NCBI GenBank assembly: GCA_002309415.1
Contig: DBXC01000008.1
Coordinates: forward strand, 40,762 to 72,670
Length of the DNA stretch: 31,909 nucleotides
Reading direction: 5' to 3'
From: Dehalococcoidia bacterium UBA1222
GTDB lineage: Bacteria > Chloroflexota > Dehalococcoidia > Dehalococcoidales > UBA1222
Positions 15,641-22,850 of this stretch are shown one piece after another. The notes beneath the pieces are model-generated. The model saw only the letters and a program-made list of their open reading frames with translations. It ran no database searches and was not told the origin of the DNA. The translations under genes were made by a program, and so were the position numbers. Each line of letters begins with the position of its first letter. Position 1 is the first letter of the stretch.

Positions 15641-17044
15641 TTAATCAGTACTGGATGCCAATGAATTGGCCAGAGCATCTTTTGAAACGCTCTTCTTGCG
15701 GGTAAACAAATAATACATTAATTGCAGAAGCAGCGTCACGACCCATGAGAGCGGATATGAATAATAAATGACTTCGATAGTATGATACTGGGGCATCTGG
15801 AAAACTGTAGCAATCCATATAAGTCGAAGGCCGCAGACGCCGGCAAGTGAGATGAACATGCTTCCAAAAGATCTGCCGATACCGCGGAGCCCGCCTACGA
15901 TGACATCCATGATGCCGCAGGTGAAGTAGGTCGTACAGATGATCCAAAGCCTTTTCATGCCGGCTTCGATTACATCAGGATCAGTATTGAATAAGCCTAA
16001 GAAGAACTTGCCGTTCATGAGCACGATGACGCTCACTAAGATGCCCACAACAGCGGCACAGATACTTCCGTAAATTACCGACTTATCGATACGTTTCAGA
16101 TTACCGACAGCATAGTTCTGACTGGCAAAGGTAAGTGTAGCGGCATAGAAAGACTCCATCGCATTGAAGACGAAAAATTCGACGTTCATAGAGATCGAAT
16201 TGCCGGCCACGATAATCGACGAATCGAAAGAATTGATAGAAGACTGAATGATCACATTGGAAATAGAGAACAACGCAGCCTGGAATCCGGCCGGAAGCCC
16301 TATCTGGAAAATAGCAAGGACTTTCTTCTTATGTAGTTTTATCTTCCGTATATCTAGATGCAGAGCGTTTCGCTCACGGATAAGACAGATGATCACCATT
16401 ATCGCTGAGAGGTACTGGGAGACAACCGTTGCAATGGCCACACCCTTTACACCAAGACCGAAGACAAGGACTAAAAGGAGATTCAGACCAACATTGATAA
16501 CGCCTGAAATGACCAGGAAATACAACGGTCTACGGGAATCGCCGATGGAGCGCAGGATCGAACTGCCGAAGTTATAAAGCATCATACCTATCATGCCGTA
16601 CATGATGATCGTGAAATAGTCCTGTGCACCATCCAGGATGTCTGCCGGTGTATTCATCAAGATCAGGACCTGTCGGGCAAAAATCAGTCCGACAAGCGTG
16701 ATGATCATGCCGCAGATGATGCTAAGGGCAATCGAGGTATGCACTGTATCGCTGAGATCATCCGTTGCTTTCATACTGAAATAACGAGCAGCCACAGCAG
16801 TAGCTCCCACCGAAAGGCCGATAAAGATGTTCGTGAGCAGGAATATAAGAGAAGTATTGGCACCTACAGCGGCAACGGCTTCATGACCGACGAAACGGCC
16901 AACAACAGCCAGATCGGCTGCGTTAAAGAGAAGCTGCAGGATGCCAGAGAGAAGCACTGGAATAGCAAAGCGGATCATCTTGGGTAAGATCGATCCGCTG
17001 GTGGTATCCATCTCATATTTACTTGTTACTGAGTTATCTGCCAT
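15641..17044 (-). CDS. MATE-family multidrug/sodium antiporter
   Basis: 467 residues with about twelve hydrophobic segments in two homologous halves, as in MATE (NorM/DinF-type) exporters. The N-terminal half starts with ILPKMIRFAIPVLLSGILQLLFNAADLAVVGRFVG, summarised as the family's first helix pair with the conserved N-A-D; the second half begins near IFQIGLPAGFQAALFSIS. These proteins export cationic compounds or metabolites using Na+ or H+ gradients; the substrate cannot be predicted. The ATG is directly after the pncC stop, so translation is probably coupled. The C-terminus is short, basic then polar. Confidence 0.93.
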   Translation of the reverse strand: MADNSVTSKYEMDTTSGSILPKMIRFAIPVLLSGILQLLFNAADLAVVGRFVGHEAVAAVGANTSLIFLLTNIFIGLSVGATAVAARYFSMKATDDLSDTVHTSIALSIICGMIITLVGLIFARQVLILMNTPADILDGAQDYFTIIMYGMIGMMLYNFGSSILRSIGDSRRPLYFLVISGVINVGLNLLLVLVFGLGVKGVAIATVVSQYLSAIMVIICLIRERNALHLDIRKIKLHKKKVLAIFQIGLPAGFQAALFSISNVIIQSSINSFDSSIIVAGNSISMNVEFFVFNAMESFYAATLTFASQNYAVGNLKRIDKSVIYGSICAAVVGILVSVIVLMNGKFFLGLFNTDPDVIEAGMKRLWIICTTYFTCGIMDVIVGGLRGIGRSFGSMFISLAGVCGLRLIWIATVFQMPQYHTIEVIYYSYPLSWVVTLLLQLMYYLFTRKKSVSKDALANSLASSTD

Positions 17045-17045
17045 A

Positions 17046-17534
17046 TCAAATTCTATCTAAATAATCACAAAGCCAAGTCAAAACAAATCGAGAAGCCATC
17101 TTGCGGTTCTCATCACGGGTCCCCTTTAAGATCTCACGACGTGTCAGATTATCTCCGCGGAAAGATAGACCAAAATAGAAAAGCCCCTCTTCCTTGCCCT
17201 CCGCACCGCCGGGACCGGCGATACCTGTGACAGACAATGCGATATCGGCACCCAGTACCTTTCTCGCCCCGTCAGCCATCTGTTCGGCAACAGTGGCGCT
17301 CACGGCCCCATATGTATCGAGATCTTCGTTCCTGACGCCCAGGACCCCGTGTTTAACAGAATTTACATAGGAAGTAACGGAACCGTTGTAACAGGATGAC
17401 GCACCCGGTCTGTCCGTAAAGAGTTTTGAGAGCATTCCTCCCGTGGCAGATTCGGCAAAAGCCAGTTTGAGTCCCTTCTCCATGAGAAGTCCGTATGCTT
17501 TGTCTACAAGGCTTGCTAATTCGTCATCGATCAT
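17046..17534 (-). CDS. pncC: Nicotinamide-nucleotide amidohydrolase, CinA C-terminal domain
   Basis: 162 residues from the ATG at 17534, chosen for the AAAGG just upstream and because PncC proteins are about 160 residues; a longer frame reaches 17579. Stand-alone CinA-C/PncC enzymes convert NMN to nicotinate mononucleotide, recycling the pyridine ring of NAD. The motifs AESATGGMLSKLFTDRPGAS, YVNSVKHGVLGV and SVTGIAGPGG are characteristic. It is first in a pncC-MATE-rph run. The N-terminal molybdopterin-binding-like domain of full CinA is missing, which is normal for this form. Confidence 0.93.
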   Translation of the reverse strand: MIDDELASLVDKAYGLLMEKGLKLAFAESATGGMLSKLFTDRPGASSCYNGSVTSYVNSVKHGVLGVRNEDLDTYGAVSATVAEQMADGARKVLGADIALSVTGIAGPGGAEGKEEGLFYFGLSFRGDNLTRREILKGTRDENRKMASRFVLTWLCDYLDRI

Positions 17535-17603
17535 AGGACCTTTACCCCTATCCCCAATCGTGTTATCATCCGAAATCAAGAATGATTGAAACGGATCATA
17601 TAA

Positions 17604-17876
17604 TTGTATCGTATCAGCGTCAAAATCACACCTAATTCAAAGAGGAACGCCATCGTCTCCGAGACTGACGGAGTATGGTCGATCAAGGTCGCCTGCCAAC
17701 CTATCGAAGGCAAGGCCAATATCGAACTGATCAAATACCTCAGCAAGGTCCTGGATACAGCCAAGAGCAATATCGTTATAGATAAGGGGCAAACTTCTAA
17801 AACAAAAATAATCCTCATCGAAGGACTCGATGAGGATTACATTGTCGAAAGACTGCGAAACGAAATAGCTAAATAA
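17604..17876 (+). CDS. YggU/DUF167 family protein, TTG start
   Basis: 90 residues of the DUF167 family, small alpha/beta proteins of unknown function. Motifs: VKITPNSKRNAI near the N-terminus, the hallmark PIEGKANIELIKYLS, and KGQTSKTKII. An in-frame TAA lies directly before the first codon (17601-17603) and no ATG or GTG occurs in the early part, so TTG at 17604 is the probable start; the ribosome site (ACGGAT) is weak. Its stop touches the stop of the convergent zinc-ribbon gene with no base between. Confidence 0.88.
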   Translation: MYRISVKITPNSKRNAIVSETDGVWSIKVACQPIEGKANIELIKYLSKVLDTAKSNIVIDKGQTSKTKIILIEGLDEDYIVERLRNEIAK

Positions 17877-18083
17877 CTAGGCTACTTCGACAGGATCGCA
17901 ATTCAAGCAGTGATAGCCGCCGTTGATGTTCTCGAGGACTGCACCGCAGGTTGAGCAAGTAGGAAGGGTCCTACAATGGACATATCCGCACTGCAGACAA
18001 TGATCGAAGAAACCAGTTTCGTCGACGTCTATAAATAAGTTGCCGCCACATTTGGGGCAAGAGTTATTGTTCCAATTTGCCAT
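17877..18083 (-). CDS. Small double zinc-ribbon protein
   Basis: 68 residues from the ATG at 18083. Four CxxC knuckles (CPKC, CLQC, CSTC, CLNC) form two predicted zinc sites, with an acidic stretch between. No enzymatic motif is seen, so a scaffold, nucleic-acid or protein-binding role is only a guess. The AGGAGG site lies about 13 bases before this ATG, longer than usual; a small stem (TGTGT/ACACA) sits just before AGGAGG. It has its own promoter and no partner gene. Confidence 0.8.
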   Translation of the reverse strand: MANWNNNSCPKCGGNLFIDVDETGFFDHCLQCGYVHCRTLPTCSTCGAVLENINGGYHCLNCDPVEVA

Positions 18084-18125
18084 ATCTAAAATAATTCCTC
18101 CTGTGTAGAGACACACAAGTTGGGA

Positions 18126-18154
18126 ATGATATCATGCGGCAAAATAAAAATCAA
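18126..18154 (-). promoter_or_regulatory. Sigma-A promoter of the zinc-ribbon gene
   Basis: Minus strand TTGATT (18149-18154), 17-base spacer, TATCAT (18126-18131). Predicted start near 18119, about 36 bases before the ATG. The rest of the 133-base gap 18084-18216 is AT-rich and has a duplicated TTTTCCGT but no gene. Confidence 0.78.
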
Positions 18155-18216
18155 TACTTTTCTTAGGCACAAAAACAGAATTTACGGAAAATAACGGAAA
18201 AGATGCCACTTACTGA

Positions 18217-18474
18217 TTAATCATGATCATGATCATGTTCATGATCGTGGTCATGACCACAGCCGCAGCCGTCTTCGGAAGTGTCATAGATCACGTCATA
18301 AGGACATGTGATCGCGCCAGTCGGACAAGCAGCTTCACAGTTTCCGCACCAAGTGCAATTGTCACCTACGAAGGTAACGACATTATCAACAACTTTGAGA
18401 CCATCGCGAAGACAGGCATCGACACAGGCCTCACAGCCAATACATTTTTCTGTATCAATTTCGGGAATGTTCAT
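18217..18474 (-). CDS. 2[4Fe-4S] ferredoxin-like protein with a His/Asp-rich tail
   Basis: 85 residues from the ATG at 18474 (MNIPEIDTEKC), with AGGTGAG about 11 bases upstream; a longer frame to 18498 would swallow that site. Two cluster-binding motifs are seen, CIGCEACVDAC and CTWCGNCEAACP, as in clostridial-type ferredoxins that carry electrons at low potential. After the second cluster come CPYD, an acidic linker, CGCG and a tail HDHDHEHDHDHD. Such a tail could bind Ni, Zn, Co or other metals. It is probably the last gene of the minus-strand run below pepA and the Crp-type regulator. The tail is coded by repeated hexamers. Confidence 0.9.
   Translation of the reverse strand: MNIPEIDTEKCIGCEACVDACLRDGLKVVDNVVTFVGDNCTWCGNCEAACPTGAITCPYDVIYDTSEDGCGCGHDHDHEHDHDHD
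18220..18255. repeat. Hexanucleotide repeat coding the His tail
   Basis: Six tandem hexamers in coding register: three exact ATCATG then TTCATG, ATCGTG and GTCATG. On the minus strand these code alternating His and acidic residues at the C-terminus of the ferredoxin. Changes by whole units would keep the frame and alter tail length. Confidence 0.85.
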
Positions 18475-18535
18475 AGTACTTTTCTCACCTGATAACAATT
18501 TTAAGAATTAGTCATCAAAAATTATGTGACTTTCG

Positions 18536-19216
18536 TCATGCACTGTAATCGATCAGTTCCTGCAGTGCATCGGGATCTGTGATATTGATCCTGCTGTGAT
18601 CGACCACGATATATCCGTCATCTTCCAATGCCCTCAGAGCTCGACTCACGACTTCTCTGGCAGTGCCTGCCATTGCCGCAATATCTTTCTGAGTGATACG
18701 GAGATGAGGCGTATAAACATCAGACATATACATCATTAGGATCTTTGCGACCCGGCCCATAACGCTTCTGAATGACAGATCTTCCACCAAGGTCACCAGA
18801 TACCTTATGTGTTCAGCAAACAGTCTCAAAATCGCCTCATAAATCTTGCTGTTCTGGTTCATGAGTTCATAGATGTCTTTCTTGGAGATATACGCCAAGA
18901 TGAGCGGACTCATGGCTTCAACAGAGTATATCTGGGGATTGGATTCGATGATCATAGTCATATTAAAGGCATCGCCAGAACGGAGAAGAGATATGATTTG
19001 TTCCTTTCCGTCCGGAGAAACTTTAAAACTCTTGGCGATACCAGTGACCACAAAATAAAGGTTCTGATCTTTTTCGCCTTCATGCAAAACAACATCTCCC
19101 TTTGCATAACTCTGCTCACGGAAACATGCAAAAAGCTTTTTTATGCTGTCATCGTCCAAAGCCGCAAAGAAATGCGTCTTCAACAATGATTCTGTCGCAA
19201 TATTTGAGAGAAACAC
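18536..19216 (-). CDS. Crp/Fnr-family transcriptional regulator
   Basis: 226 residues. Residues 15-125 are a cyclic-nucleotide-binding-type beta barrel (GDVVLHEGEKDQNLYFVVTG); then a long dimer helix and a winged helix-turn-helix near the end (ITQKDIAAMAGTAREVVSRAL). Only one cysteine is present, so it lacks the four-Cys cluster of O2-sensing FNR, and the cAMP-contacting set of true CRP is not evident; the effector is unknown. The start is GTG at 19216 with a G-run ribosome site; it follows pepA by 19 bases. Regulation of the neighbouring ferredoxin is possible but not shown. Confidence 0.88.
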   Translation of the reverse strand: MFLSNIATESLLKTHFFAALDDDSIKKLFACFREQSYAKGDVVLHEGEKDQNLYFVVTGIAKSFKVSPDGKEQIISLLRSGDAFNMTMIIESNPQIYSVEAMSPLILAYISKKDIYELMNQNSKIYEAILRLFAEHIRYLVTLVEDLSFRSVMGRVAKILMMYMSDVYTPHLRITQKDIAAMAGTAREVVSRALRALEDDGYIVVDHSRINITDPDALQELIDYSA

Positions 19217-19235
19217 CCCATTCCCCCCTTCTCTT

Positions 19236-20735
19236 TTATTTGGTCTTATTCAGTTCTTTAGCCAGTAATTCAGATAGGGCAACGAATGTGCGGACAGGAG
19301 TGCCGGTACCGCCGTAAACGTTGAAACCATCGGTCTTATTGACCATCTCGACACCTGCGATATCAAGATGGATCCACGGATTCTTATCGATGAATTCATA
19401 GATGAAATAAGCAGCAGTGATGGAACCGGCATCGCGGCCACCGCCGATATTCATGACATCAGCGACCTTGCTCTTATTGAGTTCGCGGTATTCCTCGAAC
19501 ATCGGCATCTGCCAGGTCTTCTCATCGACAGCATCGGCTGCCTTCTTGTAAAGATCCATGAATCTCTGATTATTAGTATAGGAAGCTGAGCAGACATGAC
19601 CTAAAGCTACGACGCAGGCACCGGTAAGGGTAGCCACATCGATGATCCTGTCAGCTTTGATTCCACGGTATGCGAATGAAACAGTGTCAGCCAAGGTGAC
19701 TCGGCCTTCAGCATCGGCAGAGATGACTTCGATGGTCTTGCCGTTATAAGACTTGATGATATCGCCGGGCTTATAAGCCTTACCACCCGGCATGTTTTCA
19801 ACTGCACCGACGACAGCAGTGACATTGACCTTGAGTCCGAGTGCGGCGATAGCCTGTACGGCAGCCAGAACCGATGCAGCACCGGCCATGTCGCCCTTCA
19901 TCTCATCCATGTGGTTGTCGCTCTTGAGAGAGATACCGCCGGTATCGAAAGTGACGCCCTTACCGACCAGAGCCAGATCGACCTTATCTTCAGTCCTACC
20001 TTTATAGGAAAGAACAATGAGACGAGGTTCATTGATACTGCCCTTACCGACAGCAATGATCCCTCCCATGCCCATCTTTTCCATGGCAGCAACATCATAG
20101 ACCTTGCATGTAAGTTTCTTGCTCTCTTTGGCCATGTCCTTAGCGACAGCAACCATATCAGCAGGAACGAATTCGTTGCCAGGTTCATTGACCATATCTC
20201 GTGCGATCATTACCGATCGGGTGATAACTTCAGCCTTAGTAATAGCATCTTTTACGGCAGTGATATCAGCATGCTTGGCATAGAACGCAACGGATTTGAT
20301 CTCTTTCTTAGAGACATCGACAGTCTGATATTTAGTAAAGGTATAAGCACCAAGGATGAGACCTTCAACAAGAGTCTCGGCGAATACTGCAGCATCCTTC
20401 ATTTCAGGAAGGATGATAGCAATCTTCTCGGCACCCTTTGATCTTAAACAGCGGATAAGAGAACCGGCATTCTTACGAAGAGCAGCATAGTTATCGGCAG
20501 TTCCCAGACCGCAGAGAGCCAGCATATTGCAACTCTCGGCACCATAGCAGTCGATGATCTTATGCTGATCTTTCTTTCCGGCAAAGATCTTCTTTGCCAC
20601 GACATTGTCAGCAGAAAGTTTAACTGCTTTATCGAAAGCAAGATCGAATAATACTGGTTTCTTTTCAGTGCCGAAAACGACGACGGCGTCAGCTGCGATT
20701 TTAGCCCTTTTTACATCTTTAACAATGATATCCAT
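19236..20735 (-). CDS. pepA: Leucyl (cytosol) aminopeptidase, family M17
   Basis: 499 residues, normal for M17 enzymes, which remove N-terminal residues from peptides using two metal ions and work as hexamers. The N-terminal macro-like domain (1-170) is variable. The catalytic domain has VGKGVTFDTGGISLK, DMAGAASVLAAV and the signature SADAEGRVTLAD (NTDAEGR in most members; here Ser-Ala replaces Asn-Thr). The last part contains GGGRDAGSITAAYFI and HLDIAG. AAAGGAG overlapping the thiC stop lies about 15 bases before the ATG, a wide spacing; an in-frame CTG nearer to it is the only alternative. Confidence 0.95.
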   Translation of the reverse strand: MDIIVKDVKRAKIAADAVVVFGTEKKPVLFDLAFDKAVKLSADNVVAKKIFAGKKDQHKIIDCYGAESCNMLALCGLGTADNYAALRKNAGSLIRCLRSKGAEKIAIILPEMKDAAVFAETLVEGLILGAYTFTKYQTVDVSKKEIKSVAFYAKHADITAVKDAITKAEVITRSVMIARDMVNEPGNEFVPADMVAVAKDMAKESKKLTCKVYDVAAMEKMGMGGIIAVGKGSINEPRLIVLSYKGRTEDKVDLALVGKGVTFDTGGISLKSDNHMDEMKGDMAGAASVLAAVQAIAALGLKVNVTAVVGAVENMPGGKAYKPGDIIKSYNGKTIEVISADAEGRVTLADTVSFAYRGIKADRIIDVATLTGACVVALGHVCSASYTNNQRFMDLYKKAADAVDEKTWQMPMFEEYRELNKSKVADVMNIGGGRDAGSITAAYFIYEFIDKNPWIHLDIAGVEMVNKTDGFNVYGGTGTPVRTFVALSELLAKELNKTK

Positions 20736-20755
20736 ATGAATCAGTAAAAACTCCT

Positions 20756-22057
20756 TTAACAGCGGCCGTGATGTGTCAGGCCTAATTCTTTTTCAACGAT
20801 CTTCATGGCACAATACTTTCCGCACATAGAACATGCTTCAGTATCAGTACCTTTTTCTTTACGTACAGCATCGAATCTCACTGGATCGATGCATTCTTTC
20901 CTCTGTCCTTCCCAATCAAGATTCTTTCGAGCAATGGACATTCTTAAGTCCTGCTCGGCAGCGCCGGAAAGACCATTGGCGATATCAGCAGCATGAGCTG
21001 CGATACGGGAAGCGATGATACCGTTCTTTACATCTTCAAGATCAGGAAGACCAAGATGCTCAGCAGGAGTCACATAACAAAGGAATGAAGCGCCCTGAGT
21101 CGCTGCGATAGCACCGCCGATTGCACCAGTGATATGGTCATAACCTGCTGCGATATCCGTGACCAACGGGCCAAGGACATAGAAAGGAGCATTCTCACAA
21201 ATCGTCCTCTGAAGCTGCATGTTGGCAGCAATCTGATTCAATGGAACATGGCCGGGTCCTTCAACCATAGTCTGAACCCCAGCCTCTCTGGCGCGATGAA
21301 CCAGTTCACCGAGCGTGATGAGTTCCTCGATTTGAGCACGATCAGTTGCGTCAGCAGTACAACCAGGTCGGAGACCGTCACCAAGGCTTAAAGTAACATC
21401 ATATTTATGAGCGATCTCAAGGAGTCGATCATAATGCTCATACAGAGGATTTTCTTTCTGATTGTGGAGCATCCAGCCAGTGAGGAAAGCACCACCTCTG
21501 GATACAATATCTGTAACTCGTTTCTGCTGTTTCAAAAGAGCTATAGCCCTCTGTGTCAGGCCGCAATGAACAGTAATGAAGTCCATGCCGTCCTTACAGT
21601 GAGCTTCGATAGCCTTAAATAGGTCTTCTTCAGTCATATTCACGACGGCTTCGTAATTAGCCATCTTCTGAACAGCAGCCTGATAGATCGGTACACTGCC
21701 AATCGTGATGGGACATGCTTCGATAATCTTCTTACGGATGGCATCGATATCTCCGCCGGTCGAAAGATCCATTACTGCATCAGCCTTATATTCTACGACA
21801 GTCTTAAGCTTTGCTAATTCAGTATCGATATCCCCATAATCAGAAGATGTGCCGATATTGGCGTTTATCTTGATCCTTAGACCCTGTCCTATACCGCAGG
21901 GAATGAGGTTCTTATGATTGATATTGGCTGGAATAACGACGGAGCCATCTGCAACTTTCTTGATCAGATCGTCAACTGAAACATTCTCTGCTTCTGCAAC
22001 AATGCGGAGTTCTTTGGTTACGATACCCTCACGAGCTGATTCGAGCTGAGTCTTCAT
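20756..22057 (-). CDS. thiC: Phosphomethylpyrimidine synthase
   Basis: 433 residues, the length of the short bacterial ThiC. A radical-SAM enzyme that rearranges aminoimidazole ribotide to HMP phosphate, the pyrimidine half of thiamine. It has [21 protein letters not shown], and the C-terminal cluster motif [16 protein letters not shown] stands 5-6 bases before the ATG. No other thiamine gene is in the window and no TPP riboswitch is visible upstream. It is followed after 20 bases by pepA. Confidence 0.97.
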   Translation of the reverse strand: MKTQLESAREGIVTKELRIVAEAENVSVDDLIKKVADGSVVIPANINHKNLIPCGIGQGLRIKINANIGTSSDYGDIDTELAKLKTVVEYKADAVMDLSTGGDIDAIRKKIIEACPITIGSVPIYQAAVQKMANYEAVVNMTEEDLFKAIEAHCKDGMDFITVHCGLTQRAIALLKQQKRVTDIVSRGGAFLTGWMLHNQKENPLYEHYDRLLEIAHKYDVTLSLGDGLRPGCTADATDRAQIEELITLGELVHRAREAGVQTMVEGPGHVPLNQIAANMQLQRTICENAPFYVLGPLVTDIAAGYDHITGAIGGAIAATQGASFLCYVTPAEHLGLPDLEDVKNGIIASRIAAHAADIANGLSGAAEQDLRMSIARKNLDWEGQRKECIDPVRFDAVRKEKGTDTEACSMCGKYCAMKIVEKELGLTHHGRC

Positions 22058-22092
22058 GAGTTCTCCTAGCTAGCATACTATTTAATAATGTA

Positions 22093-22098
22093 ATTATA
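22093..22098 (-). promoter_or_regulatory. Probable -10 box of thiC
   Basis: TATAAT on the minus strand, 35 bases upstream of the thiC ATG. The -35 at usual spacing (TCCATT or TTCCAT) is weak. The gap 22058-22134 is too short and lacks the conserved blocks for a TPP riboswitch. Confidence 0.5.
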
Positions 22099-22134
22099 GT
22101 GTGTTAGATAGGATTAATGGAAATACGATACTGC

Positions 22135-22392
22135 CTATGAATTAGCTGAATGGTATGCTTCCTGGACAGCACGCGTCAACTGATCGGCACAAGAAGTGGA
22201 ATTATAGCCACAGGTATTGCCTTTGAGTTTACTAACGATATCATCGATGTGCATACCGTCAACGAGCTTTGAGATCGCTTTCAGGTTGCCGTCACATCCG
22301 TTGGTGAAGACCACATTGGTGACAACATCGCCGTCGATGTCAAAATCGATACGAGTCGAACAGACTCCATGAGTCTTATATGTGTAATGCAA
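22135..22392 (-). CDS. TSCPD-domain protein (TIGR03905-like), TTG start
   Basis: 85 residues. Starts MHYTYKTHGVCSTRIDFDIDG and ends with NSTSCADQLTRAVQEA, the TSCPD signature region that also occurs at the C-terminus of some class II ribonucleotide reductases. Stand-alone forms are common in Clostridia; the function is unknown to me. Three of its four cysteines (C11, C33, C61, C68) are in family positions and could bind metal. The start codon is TTG at 22392, fixed by an excellent AAAGGAG 7 bases upstream; no ATG is available. Confidence 0.88.
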   Translation of the reverse strand: MHYTYKTHGVCSTRIDFDIDGDVVTNVVFTNGCDGNLKAISKLVDGMHIDDIVSKLKGNTCGYNSTSCADQLTRAVQEAYHSANS

Positions 22393-22438
22393 ATGAGCAC
22401 TCCTTTACCCTGACTTTACCATGGCAGTAACAACACTA

Positions 22439-22444
22439 ATTATA
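22439..22444 (-). promoter_or_regulatory. Probable -10 box of the TSCPD gene
   Basis: TATAAT on the minus strand about 47 bases upstream of the TTG start, within AT-rich DNA. No good -35 at 16-18 bases was found. Confidence 0.4.
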
Positions 22445-22736
22445 CGAAAAAACAATAAACATACTATCTTTCTTAGTTTAACTAGTTTTTGACATTATTG
22501 ACTTATTGTCGTCAGCGTCAAAATAACGTTTATAATCCGAAAAAAATACGCCGTTAGAATGACATAATATATAAGAATAAAATAGCTTAAGATATTATAG
22601 ATAGTAAATTTTCAATAGTAAGAGTCGAAATATTTATAAAATTAGTAAATATTCGGATAAATAATGAGATTTACTGATCGACGGTTGCTAACAAGCCCCA
22701 CGCACTGCTACAATGCACACGTATATAATAGTGTAA

Positions 22737-22752
22737 CGCGCGCTAGCGCGCG
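22737..22752. repeat. Perfect 16-bp GC palindrome in the leader of the giant ORF
   Basis: CGCGCGCTAGCGCGCG is its own reverse complement and stands out in AT-rich surroundings. The TATAAT at 22724-22729 would start a transcript near 22736, so the RNA would begin with this hairpin. It is followed by AATACATTTTT, so terminator-like behaviour is also possible. Confidence 0.7.
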
Positions 22753-22780
22753 AATACATTTTTGTACTATTGTTTTGAAC

Positions 22781-22829
22781 TCCGGATGAGAAAGGCACTT
22801 AAAAAGTAAAGTCTCCCGCGCACACCGGA
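22781..22829 (+). promoter_or_regulatory. Candidate nested stem-loop in the 5' leader of the giant ORF
   Basis: Three nested helices can be drawn: TCCGG (22781) with CCGGA (22825), GAGA (22788) with TCTC (22812), and ACTT (22797) with AAGT (22804) closing an AAA loop. The element ends 22 bases before the start codon. It matches no riboswitch class I can recall; in particular the conserved blocks of c-di-GMP-I aptamers are absent. Pairing is by eye only. Confidence 0.35.
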
Positions 22830-22850
22830 CGCGCAAGAAAGGTTGTTGTT

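Larger units (their letters stand above)
22393..22850. other. AT-rich divergent intergenic region
   Basis: 458 bases between the TSCPD gene (-) and the giant ORF (+) with no credible gene. Bases 22440-22680 are strongly AT-rich. Seen here: TTGAC at 22489 and 22498 with an inverted GTCAA at 22517, TATAAT at 22531-22536 (weak -35 TTGTCG, spacer 19), a second TATAAT at 22724-22729 (no -35), a 16-bp palindrome at 22737 and a nested stem-loop at 22781. AGAAAGG 8 bases before 22851 is the ribosome site of the giant ORF. The long leader implies regulation of that gene. Confidence 0.7.

Noticed and set aside
22058..22134. TPP riboswitch before thiC
   Set aside because: The conserved CTGAGA and ACCTGATCTGGATAATGCCAGCG-type blocks are absent and the gap is too short.
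22781..22850. c-di-GMP-I riboswitch before the giant ORF
   Set aside because: The expected GGCAAACC and GGGACGCAAAGCC-type blocks are not found; only an uncharacterised stem-loop remains.
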